From positions 42,306,454 through 42,370,453 of the forward strand of contig NC_134953.1 of the NCBI RefSeq assembly GCF_965638725.1: a stretch of 64,000 nucleotides of DNA, written 5' to 3'. Shown one piece after another: positions 40,901 through 50,010 of this stretch. Each line of letters opens with the position of its first letter. Positions within the stretch are counted from its first letter, which is position 1. The translations under genes and the position numbers were made by a program. The stretch is from Aptenodytes patagonicus (Eukaryota; Chordata; Aves; Sphenisciformes; Spheniscidae). The notes beneath the pieces were generated by a model. The model saw only the letters and a list, made by a program, of their open reading frames with translations. It searched no databases and was not told where the DNA came from.

Positions 40901-43097
40901 TAGTCCCTGCCAACAAAAAATATCCACAAGCTTAAAAGAAGTGCAAGGCCTCAAAAATAAAAGGGACAAGTGATCAAAAAAACTCAGCTCTCAACGATGC
41001 AATTTTAGTTTTAAATTACAGAAATATTTTCTATGTATTTCCATAGATACCTATATATGACAAATTATGTAATCCAAAGTCAAAATCAAGCTCTTCCATG
41101 TCTGAAGTGCTTTCATTAGCGTAACACAAAAAACAGTTTCTTACATGCATGCTAAGTGGGTCTACGAGATGTGCAGCAATACTCATTTCATATTCAGTAA
41201 GCTTTACGTTTTTCACTCCAATTTGCTTCATTAGTTTTTCAGCCTGGGGGAAATAAAACACCAAGAAAATCAGAGAAAGAAATTGAATGCTAATTCAGAA
41301 ATTAGTTTTTAAAGAACTGCTATTTGGAGTCTGAAAAGCTTCTCCGTAAGTCACATCTGAAAAGCAGTTAAATCTTTCTGAAGTAGAAGGTTCTGCTATT
41401 TCCTAATGACTTGTTGTCACTTCAGTGAAACTAAGTCAGGTATCTCAGTTCCCATCAAATAAGCGTCACACCAGCCCTCCCACCCCCAAATCCACATGTC
41501 ATACATTATAACCTGAAAAGCAAACAAAATAAACATTAAAACACGGAGTTTGCTGTTCAGAACAGGTTTGCAGACACATAGGTAACATCAGTACAAAATC
41601 ATTTCCATAATCTCGACACGAGTTTCCAAAGCTGATACCGGTATGTTACACTTTAAAAAAAGCCCATTAGTCCTTACGAACTTTGTAGAGGATTCAGATG
41701 AAAAGCCTGAAACTTGTTATTAAATAGAACTCTAGAGTTCTTTCACGTGCTTAATTATCTTCATTCACAACCCTGCAAATAATACAAACACTTTAATGGG
41801 AGATATAATTGTGTTATTATAGAAAGCATGCCCCCCCCCAACCTCCACAGCACTGTATCAAGTAGAAATCGATACATTGTTAAGAAAAAAAAAGATAATT
41901 CACAGAAGCCAGTCAGTTTTTTCTTATGTATTCAATGTTTTCTTCTTCCCAATTTAAAAGGAAAAGTCATTTGTTGTGTCAACACACTTTCACAATTCAG
42001 TTTCTCTTTATACTCAAACTTGTGGTTAAGTCTGATGTGCTTTTGGGATATTGCAACCTCTTATATAATAGCTGCCACTAGCAGGGATTGTGAAAGCTGA
42101 TTTTTAAAGTGGGGCCAATTTTTTAACTAAAGATTTCATTAAAAAGGAAAAAACACCCGAAACAGAATTAGGTTGCTCAAAACTGCTGTTTGAATCTGTG
42201 AAATTTGTGTCAGCCAGAAACAAAAAAAAAGTTGCAACATTTCCTTCAATACTTTCCAAAGGATACATTTAACTTTTGGTTCTGAAATGCACCTAAATCT
42301 TTTCCCAGAGCATTAATTCCCATGAATCATTCTAGTTCAACACAAGGAATGAGGCTTTCCACTTTTTTCTTCCCCTTTCCAGGACATTTTGACTGCTACT
42401 GGAGGTGGGGAGAACAGAGGGAGAGGGACCAAAGTGCAAGCTGTTCTTAAAAAGGCATTTGGACAGCAGTGTTCCTCTTTGTCATGGGTAACCACAGTCC
42501 CTGCCTCTGCCATTAAGTTACCAAAAAGCAGCAGAAAATCAAGTTTTTTCTGCTCAAGGTTTTAAAAAGCAACCAAATGACTGACGAGAGCATTACTTAA
42601 CGTGACTGCTGTTTAGCAAAGTTGTCAGAAGCAGAAACGGCACTGGGACCACACTTGCAGATAATTAGAGACAACATTGCGCTACAGTTCAACAGTTTTT
42701 CCAGCACTTCAAGCTAGAAATTTTATCTTGTTGTAAAATGTAAGCACTGAAAACGCTAACAGCCTAGATTCTGAGATTTACTAAAAAGTAATTGTAGTTT
42801 TTTGATTATTCCACATGCTTCTATTGATTACTTCATTGGTTCTTGCAAGTCCAGTTTTCAGTTAGCAGATTCCTCTGTATGAACGGTAACGAACGAGACA
42901 GCATTTCACAGAAATATTTACGAATAAAATCCTACCTGTTTCTGAGCTTCTACTTTCTGCTTTCTGGTCGGATCAATGGCATCAACCATCCATTTAATGG
43001 TAAAATATGTTACAGCACCAAATATGGTTAAACGAAAAATTAATCCGACCACTTCATTCCGGCTCAGGGGACGTGAAAATGCTTCAGCATGGACCAT
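28782..43097 (-). CDS. ATAD1: ATAD1 (Msp1/Thorase), outer mitochondrial membrane AAA ATPase
   Basis: Nine coding exons on the - strand, in transcript order: 43097-42936, 41243-41145, 40865-40745, 39111-38911, 37757-37651, 34692-34603, 32631-32581, 29589-29453, 28902-28782. They join in frame to a 362-residue protein (human 361). Domains: N-terminal membrane anchor ([20 protein letters not shown], about residues 19-38); basic linker; AAA domain with Walker A GPPGCGKT, Walker B IIFIDEID, sensor/arginine-finger region [19 protein letters not shown], and small AAA subdomain with [16 protein letters not shown]. Family role: a hexameric translocase that pulls mislocalised tail-anchored proteins from the mitochondrial outer membrane and peroxisomes, and disassembles AMPA receptor-GRIP1 complexes in neurons. 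It is transcribed towards PAPSS2. All catalytic motifs are intact. Confidence 0.97.
29453..29589 (-). CDS. ATAD1: ATAD1 exon 9
   Basis: Encodes [40 protein letters not shown] and ACEEE plus a split Asn codon. This is the small helical AAA subdomain with sensor 2 region GFSGSDL. Acceptor 'tttgacag', donor 'GAGAA|gtatgt', phase 2. The ACEEEN segment differs from human TSEES. Confidence 0.95.
32581..32631 (-). CDS. ATAD1: ATAD1 exon 8 (51-nt micro-size exon)
   Basis: Encodes [17 protein letters not shown] in 17 codons. Acceptor 'tttttaag', donor 'AAT|gtaagt'. It matches human residues between NQP and VDRHVD exactly and is easily missed because of its size. Confidence 0.95.
34603..34692 (-). CDS. 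ATAD1: ATAD1 exon 7 (arginine fingers)
   Basis: Encodes [20 protein letters not shown] then [10 protein letters not shown]: sensor 1 (ATNRPQDLD) and the paired arginine fingers of the AAA ring. Acceptor 'gtatacag', donor 'CCT|gtaagt', 90 nt. Confidence 0.97.
37651..37757 (-). CDS. ATAD1: ATAD1 exon 6
   Basis: Encodes [20 protein letters not shown] then [16 protein letters not shown]. Acceptor 'taatacag', donor 'CAA|gtaagt', 107 nt. Human has N in place of the first S of SRSSS, and differs at YN. Confidence 0.96.
38911..39111 (-). CDS. ATAD1: ATAD1 exon 5 (Walker A and B)
   Basis: Encodes [60 protein letters not shown] and IFIDEI. It holds the P-loop GPPGCGKT, the pore loop KWYGES and Walker B. 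Acceptor 'ctttttcag', donor 'ATAG|gtaaaa', 201 nt. Confidence 0.97.
40745..40865 (-). CDS. ATAD1: ATAD1 exon 4
   Basis: Encodes [20 protein letters not shown] then [20 protein letters not shown] followed by a split Gly. WSDIAGLD is the conserved entry to the AAA domain. Acceptor 'cgtattag', donor 'AAAG|gtagga'. Confidence 0.96.
41145..41243 (-). CDS. ATAD1: ATAD1 exon 3
   Basis: Encodes [20 protein letters not shown] then [13 protein letters not shown], the linker before the AAA core. Acceptor 'tcccccag', donor 'CAT|gtaaga', 99 nt, phase 0 at both ends. Confidence 0.96.
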
Positions 43098-43111
43098 TTT
43101 GCCTCTCAACA
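42936..43111 (-). CDS. ATAD1: ATAD1 exon 2 (start codon, membrane anchor)
   Basis: ATG at 43097-43095 opens [20 protein letters not shown] then [20 protein letters not shown] and [14 protein letters not shown]. The exon starts at 43111 after a 'tgcatttag' acceptor, leaving 14 nt of 5' UTR. That UTR is open in the ATG frame (VLRGK) when preceded by a G from exon 1. Donor 'CAG|gtagga', phase 0. Confidence 0.96.
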
Positions 43112-45032
43112 CTAAATGCAAAAAAGCCCAGGGAGGGACAGAAAGAAAGAAAATTAAAGCTGAGAAAACATCTGCCTTATATTTAAACACCACTTCATAA
43201 AAACTATTTCCCATGCACACAGTGGGCACAAAGCTTACCATGAAGTTATAATGAAATATCTCAATAATAGCACAACCCCAACATATAAAACTGTGTAAGA
43301 TTAAAACACGCAGCACTGAGTAAAAGAATGGTTTCATTTCTACTTTCATTAAGCAGAGAAGAAACAGCAGCAACAATTTGAGGCCTTACTTCTTGATTGA
43401 CTATATGCAAAAAGGTCCTGATTTCGCTCTTCCCTCAAGAAATCTGCATTCCTTTCAGCTATACAATACCCTAATAAAGTAATAAAGATTACTTTATTTC
43501 TAATAAAGTAATAAAGATTACTTTATTTCAGTGTCAAGTTTATATTCCCATTAAGACTGACATTTTGTGACTGTTATTGACCCAAGAATGCTAAGTCATG
43601 GAGACACAGATAACTACATTATTTAAACAGGGAGTTCTTTTCCCTAACAGGAAGTTTAAAGGAAAGGCACCCAATTGCCACATTAAGGAGCTACCGATGA
43701 CTTGTATTTGAATAAAATGAGGTTAAGAGCTGGAGCCTGCAGCTAACAGAATATATTTTGAGTTATTAATATCCCTGGAAAACTGAAAATGCTGGATGTG
43801 GCACACAGCTATCAAAGGGAAAAGGCTGGCTGCTGTATAAGCCAAACCCAGAAAGTACAGCACCTTCAAGTTAAGGGACCGTGCTGCAGAGAGGAAAAAT
43901 CTCTTCCTAAAACATTGAAAAATTAGTTATAAAATTGGGGTCCTCTTTCCCCAATCTACTTTCTCCTCAGCTGGCAGGGTTTCTGCTTGAGAATCCCCAA
44001 TGCTCTCCTCATTCACTGCCCAATTTTCCCACTGCAAGGGCAAAATCAGTGGCAATTCCTTTGGCAGTTTCCAACGCTCCTTGGCTGGACTCCAAACTGA
44101 GCTGTCAGCCAGGGAAAAGCCAGACTACCTACAGCCAAGATATCCTTGAATTCCCCCTCGCTTGGCTAGCGGTCGCGTTATGTCGACCCTGTATTCAACT
44201 CAAAGTGGTGCCATACCATAGATTCTGTTTACAAGGATTCGGCAGACTGGAATTAGGAGAAGCACCGTGATACGTTTACCAAAAGATGTCAACAGCTCAC
44301 TACTGTATTCCAGTGTGGACCACTAAAACAGTTTTGATTTTTTTAACTCTTCAGTCTCTGTTTAGAAATTTAAAAATCAAGGCTGTTGCTGTGCATACCT
44401 GCTTGGAAATCAAATAAAATTTGCCTGCTTAGGCATCTAAGCAAGTAACACAGAGCCAGGAGATTCTGCATGTTCTCTTAAGCCTGATTTAGTAAAATAA
44501 AAGGCCTTTATATTCAGTGAACAAGAAAAAAAGCTTCCAAAAAAGCCCCCCAAAACAAAGGGAAAAAAGCCGCTACTTATGCAATCCTTGCCCTGAACAG
44601 CAATTGTAAGAAAAAGCTTTAACAGGAGAGAATTTTAAGTGTAATCTTTCTAAATGAAGTTCTGCCTACCCTGCATGAATTTTAGCATTTATTTTCCAGG
44701 CAGATGGCTGAGATAACGAGAAGGACAGTTAACTGAACAGCAAACTCTAGGTCCGTACGGCTACCACTGCATTTTGTTCTAGCTCTGCCTGTCTGCACGC
44801 CAACACTTTAAATATTAAAAAGAAACCAAAACGAGAAGCGGTGCTGGTTCCTGTTCTGCTCCCACAGCGCGGCTAGAGGGAAAGTTCAGTTACCGGTAGG
44901 AAGCTCTGGCCTCTCCCCGAGCCCTCAGGCAAGAACAACCGCTTCCCTTTCAAGGACTCGGCTTTACCCTCACGCAGCACCCCGATCGCGGAGCGGCCCA
45001 GAGGAGGGGGCCACCGAGACCGATCGCCTCAC
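43112..45032 (-). other. ATAD1: ATAD1 intron 1
   Basis: Intron between the 5' exon in the CpG island and exon 2. It contains a perfect 29-bp tandem duplication at 43,472-43,529 and otherwise no recognisable feature. Its upstream edge depends on which exon 1 donor is used: 45,033, 45,351 or 45,386. Confidence 0.6.
43472..43529. repeat. perfect 29-bp tandem duplication
   Basis: Two identical adjacent copies of a 29-bp unit beginning 'taataaagtaataaagatt' at 43472-43500 and 43501-43529. Each unit has self-complementary arms (ATTACTTTATT / AATAAAGTAAT across the junction). Perfect identity suggests a recent replication-slippage event. Confidence 0.9.
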
Positions 45033-45760
45033 CGGCGGTCTGGCGGGGCCGGACCTGACAGGAGAGAAGGGGCAGGAGCCGCCCCGCCGAGCCGTGCCGG
45101 CAGCGGGGCGGCGCCGCCCCGCTTGGCCTCCCGGGCCGCCCGCTGGGCCCCAGCGAGGGCAAGAGCAGGCCTCGGAGAGCCCCCGGCCCCGCCGAGTGCA
45201 CGACGACCACTCGGGGCCCGGCCATGGCGGCGCGGTGAGACGAAGGCGGCACCGGCGAGGGCCGGACCGGCCGCCCATGACCTTCCCGCCGCCCGGCAGG
45301 TGCCGGCGCGGCGGCGGGAAGCGGCGGCGGGCGGCCGCTCGCTCTCTCACCGGGTGGCCGCTCGCTCTCTCGCCGGGTCACTCACCCCTCGGGCCGGTCT
45401 CTCGGACACGCGGCCGGCGGGTCGCGGAGCGGCGGCGGCCGTACGGGCGGAAGAAGGAGGCGGCGGCGATGGCAGCGCGGGCCCTGGCTCGGCGGCGGCC
45501 CGTCCCGCGCTTCCCCCCTCCGGCCGGCTCCCGCCGCCCCGCACGAAGGTTCCGCCCGCCGGCACGGCACGGCACGGCACGGCACCGCCTGTCCTGTCCT
45601 GTCCTGTCCCGCCCCGTCCCGTCCCGTCCCGTCCCAGCCCAGCCCAGCCCAGCCCTCAGCTCGCCCGGGACGGAGCCTCCGCTGCTTGGGCTCCCCGGGC
45701 CGCTCCCCTGCGAGGGGGAGGCACAGGGCCTGGCCCTGCGAGGGGTCGAGCCTGCCCTGG
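44860..45760 (-). promoter_or_regulatory. ATAD1: ATAD1 CpG-island promoter and 5' exon
   Basis: An abrupt change to very GC- and CpG-rich sequence at the 5' end of ATAD1, with no TATA box seen. Minus-strand splice donors that could end exon 1 are GAGGG|GTGAGTGA (exon end 45386), CACCCG|GTGAGAG (45351) and GCCG|GTGAGGCG (45033). The first is the strongest by consensus. The start site itself cannot be placed from sequence. Large open frames on both strands here are by-products of GC richness. Confidence 0.8.
45561..45655. repeat. series of pentanucleotide repeats in the ATAD1 promoter
   Basis: Consecutive short arrays with 5-bp periodicity: (GGCAC)5 at 45561-45585, then (CTGTC), (CGTCC) and (CAGCC) units of three to five copies each to about 45,655. 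The shared period and gradual unit change suggest one array diverging by substitution and expansion. Confidence 0.88.
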
Positions 45761-48093
45761 CACTCGCCTTCTTATAAACACGCTCCGTCCCCTCTCGGAA
45801 GCGGCGATATTTCAGAGGTTAATAGCTCAAGTTTGGAAAACGCTGTATTTGGCAGGTTTGGCATGCTACAGGGATCTGCCTGAATGAAAATCATAGAAAT
45901 TTAAGAATTCATCAGCAGTTTACTAGGAGATATTGAGGTAATAGTTTTCCAACTTCAACTTGTAATTAAAACAGTAATTTCAAACAATATATCTAGCAAG
46001 GGAAAAATGTCCAGAAAAAGGTTAAAATAAGGGGATCTCTGTAATATGTATAATTAATTAATCCAAAGTTTTGGCAACTTGTCTTCAACTCTTCTGCTCT
46101 TGTGTCAATGCCACTGAAGTTTTAAAGCCTTTCAGACCTAGCTTTGCTCCTGAGAGAGAGCCTTTTCACTTTGTTTTATTCTTACCTGTAATTCATACAT
46201 TGCCCAGGGGCTTCCTAACAAAATTCAGCCTGCTCACTGGGGATCGTAATTTGTTTGTCAAGAGCAGCTAGCTTTTTATACAACACTAATTTTATTATGG
46301 GTCATTTTTTAAAGTCATCCCTTGTATACGAATGCAGGAGATGCTTCACCCACCAAAGTGTCTGCAGAAGCTCCTGGTGGCTGTCATAGACCAGGGCCGG
46401 TGGAGCAGATCCACAGTTCTGCTCTGTGATTTCTCCACCATACCTGCCCCATCAACACCACCTCAGATAGAGAACATGACGCCAAATTTCCTCCCCGCAG
46501 CTGATCTGGCTTGTGCCAAAACCCAGGCATGCGCTCCAGTGACCCGAGTGGGATGTCATCCACCCCACCAGTATCCATCCATCATCGCATCGGTGGTGCG
46601 TGGTGTTTCCATCATTAAATCCACATGCAAAAAAATACTCATGTTCTCAAAATGATTGTGATTTTACCAAAGTACTGTTCCAGCAGTTTTGGTTCGGTTC
46701 CATTTAATGGATTAATATACACCACCACCCCTCCCCCAAATTAAAAAAAAAAAGTTGTGAAACAACTTTTGCTTCTTCATCAGTATTGACAAATCAGTAT
46801 TTCCCTTTTATTGTTTTGTGTGCTATAGATCTTCCAAATAAAAAGTGTATCTAGTCAGAAAATAAATGTATCAATGTCTAAATGCACCTACTGATTTCCA
46901 GAAGGCCTTCCTTTTCTGCTGCTTCTCCAGTCTTTGACGGTAAATAAGATTATAATCTTCTAGAGAATTTTTGTTTTTCAATCTATGTAGAATATGTGAA
47001 CAGTTTCCCTTTGATGCTTTAAAAACGAACTAGATAGATATAATCAGTGATGCTGACAGCTTTTGCTATTAATCTGAGGCTTATACTCGTTCTTGCAATC
47101 ACCCCTTTTGAATAGAAAAAGAATAATCAATCATTTCACTGTCTGCATTTCCTGCACTAGGAAAACGCTGTTGTGCTCGAATTACCATTACCATAGGAAA
47201 ATATTTAGGACCCTTCTGTTTTTTCTCCCACTCTTAAAAAAGTGACAGCTGTTTTGCTGCAATTAAGGAGAAATGCAAACACACACAAGTAATAAAAGCT
47301 CAAAACCTACATTTTCTCACTGCTATTTGACAGCTGTGGCAGTAACCTTTGAAAGAAATCCTCTGCTGAAAAATACTTAAAAAAATTTTGAGAGATGCAA
47401 TTTTTCAGAAGCTGACCAGGGCCAGGTTGAAGATGAGGTTGATGCAGAATGCGTAAATTGGATTGGGTCCTAATTTCTCAAAATAGCAAGAGATTATAAT
47501 TTCTTGAACAAATATTTCCTAAAAATGGTGAGAAATACCAAATTGATCCTGCTTTCCTAAATAGAGAGTCTCAAAACCTTTACATTGCTGAAGGCTCGAC
47601 GTAGGACTTAACTCGTTCTAGAAGCTGATCCTACAGAGGTCCCCATGAAGTCTCCATCCCTCTGGTACTGCTGGAGCTTTCCCTGTTTGCACAAACCTGC
47701 CCACGGCGGGGTGTTCCGTTGCTGACGCTTGTTCTGTCCGTGCACCAGGTTGATCAGGAGCTGCAGGAGCCAGGAGAGACTGCCAGCCTACTGCTGACAG
47801 ACTGTTCCTTTCTGGTGTTAATGTGAATTGGGCCTTAGTTTTCAATTTATATCTTCCAATAGAAGTATCTGTCTGAAAGAGAAATGTACTGGAAATCATG
47901 GGTTTATACTGGAGAAAAAAAGGTCTTTGTGGCAGCTGCTGTCCCCAAGCACTTGGCGCGCCTTGGCTACTTTGGATCATGGAATACACTTCCTACTTAA
48001 GGACAGATCTAGAAAGTGGTAACATAGGTTGAAACTCATTCGGCATACTTTTTTATCAATTTTGGTTTTGCACCTGTGGAAAAAGAGAACTTT

Positions 48094-48109
48094 GGGGGGG
48101 GGGGGGGGG
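48094..48109. repeat. G16 homopolymer
   Basis: Sixteen consecutive G on the + strand following 'aactt'. Such a run can form intramolecular G-quadruplexes and is prone to sequencing and assembly length error. Confidence 0.9.
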
Positions 48110-48594
48110 TTGATTGATATTGAAAAATGAGATTGCAAATTTACCCCCAAAATGAAAAATTTCAAATCAAATGTATGGATGACTTGGTTGGACTCAGGGA
48201 GTTTGTAGCTCTTGAATACAAGACTAGAAGGTCACCGAAAGGACCTAGTGTAGTTGGAAAACGCATTGGAGAAGTAAGATGAAGGCCGCATGGTGTACAT
48301 ACTGTTTTGCTTTTGACTGCTGGGTGCTTTGCTATGAAACGTTATTTTTGGTGAACTTCATTCTCCAGTCAGTGCAGGCTGACCCAAGCTTTGCCAGTGA
48401 CCTGAACAGGAGCAAGATGGGAAAGGAGCGGTATATTAAAATCAGAAGGATCTGTGGTGGTTGGAGGTAGGAAGGGGGTTTGCAAGACACAGGGAACAAC
48501 AAAACACAGAGAGGGAATAGGGATGAAATGAGATAAATAGAAAGCAAGGCAAAGTGTACAGGAAGAACAAAATGAGAGATGGGAAAGTAAAGAA

Positions 48595-48990
48595 CAAGCT
48601 GGAGGAAAGGGGATGCCTAGGAACAGCTTCATAATTGGGCAAAAGCATGTAGTGGCTTTTCCCCAGAAGCTTCCGAGCTTCACCAACTTGCAGATCAAAG
48701 ACTTCCTGAGTCAGAGGATGCGTTGTATTTTATAGCCAATTTTTTAATGAATTTGTCTACTCTCTCCTCAAAGACTTTGGGCATCTGCAGCATTCTGTAG
48801 CCAAGTCCCGCAATTTAACTTCACGCCATGACACTACACCCCTCTATTGTTTTGAACCTGTCGCCAGCTAGTTTCATCTGGAACCCCTACGTGTTATATT
48901 GAAGAAATGGCAAAGCAAGCAGCCCTTGTCCAACCTCTTCAGTAACTTAAGATTTTATAGACCTCTAGCTAACTTTTTAAAGTGGGACCT
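48595..48990 (-). mobile_element. old CR1/L3-type LINE 3' end, reverse orientation
   Basis: The + strand reads as the reverse complement of an amniote CR1/L3 tail. Blocks matching the remembered consensus, in order: 'gcaaaagcatgtagtg', 'gacttcctgagtcag', 'aatgaatttgtctac', 'ttgttttgaacctgtcgcc', 'agctagtttcatctgg' and 'gattttatagacctct'. Substitutions and indels are frequent, so it is an ancient, 5'-truncated, inactive copy. Subfamily not assigned. Confidence 0.7.
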
Positions 48991-49449
48991 TAACTGCAGA
49001 GATGAAGATGGAGGCACAGCATGAATATTAACGATGGCATAATTGTGTTTTATCCTACCTATCTTACCAATTGCTGGCATAGTCCCGCAGGTTGAATCAT
49101 GAGATTTCAGCAGAGGTTGTTATTACAAAAATCATCGCTGCATGGTATGATGAAAATCTGTCCCAAGCCTTGCTGACACAATGGTCACTGATAGATATCT
49201 ACTGCTTAGACTGCTTTTTAGCCTTGGTCTGACTTGGAATGGGGAATCTAGCAAAAGGACTTTCTATCAACTTCCTAGGGACATATATGTAGTTGGATGT
49301 TAGAAAGAGAGGGGCAGTCTTAGGACTTGAGGACTTCCAGAAATATTTTCAAAGATGGTCTTGATTTGCTAGCCACATCTGTATTTGTCTATGGATAACC
49401 TCTGAGTCGAGGACCTAAAAGTAGGTTTCATGGGTTCATTTCATAGATT

Positions 49450-50010
49450 TGAAGTTTGGGAAAGGAACAGTACAATCTCACTGTACGCACACGAGTTGAT
49501 CCCAAAATAACTATCAGCTGCCAACGTGATCATGAAAACAAGGCCCTGAGAGGTCTTGGGAGCAATGTTCCTAGCAGAGTTTGGAAGGGATTAATACCAT
49601 TGTCCTTGGCACTGGCAAGATACCCTCGGGAACACTGCATGCCATTCTGGTCATCTATATTGAAGAGAAATAAATAATAATGAAACTGGAGCAGAAAGTC
49701 ACTGCTGAGATGAGAGACAGTGGAAAGTTAAGGGAGCTCAGCTAGCTTAGCATAGTCAGACAACGGCTAAGAGGGACATTTCTGCCTGTAAGCACACAAA
49801 GGGTAAAAAGGGTAAATGCTATGGACTAGGAGCTATTTAAGGCCAATGCTGGCACAAGAATAAATGGATACAAACCAGTCACAAATATATTTAGCATGAA
49901 AATCAGAAGAAGGTTCTGGGAACAGCTTCCCGGTGGGAATAATGGTGGCAAAAGATCTTAAGATGAAACTTGATACATTTATGAAAGGAATTATATAATA
50001 TAGCATTTGC
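49450..50010 (+). mobile_element. old CR1/L3-type LINE 3' region, forward orientation
   Basis: Blocks typical of the end of CR1/L3 ORF2 and its 3' region occur in the expected order: 'gcactggcaagatac...' and 'cattctggtca' (from the ...CTGGAGTACTGTGT...TTCTGGTC motif), 'atgaaactggagcag', 'aataaatggatacaaacc', 'agaagaaggttctggg', 'aacagcttcccggtggga' and 'gatgaaacttgatacattt'. It lies about 460 bp from the oppositely oriented fragment at 48,595-48,990. The copy is diverged and not coding. Confidence 0.7.

Larger units (their letters stand above)
29590..42935 (-). other. ATAD1: ATAD1 introns 2-8
   Basis: Between the listed exons this is AT-rich intron. Recognisable items are only simple sequence: A runs near 29,826-29,842 and 33,043-33,060, a GTTT repeat near 37,000, T runs at 40,678-40,706, and a 16-bp palindrome at 32,272-32,287. 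One 122-codon minus-strand frame in intron 8 (31,291-31,659) is unidentified. No RNA gene or recognisable mobile element was found. Confidence 0.6.

Noticed and set aside
45094-45887. Open frames of 227 and 254 codons on the + strand of the ATAD1 island
   Set aside because: Composition is Pro/Arg/Ala-rich, both frames run through pentanucleotide repeats, and they lie antisense to the ATAD1 promoter. GC-rich DNA is short of stop codons, so length alone is not evidence.
46330-46660. 107-codon + strand frame between ATAD1 and PTEN
   Set aside because: No splice structure, domain or known similarity; start context and composition are ordinary for non-coding sequence.
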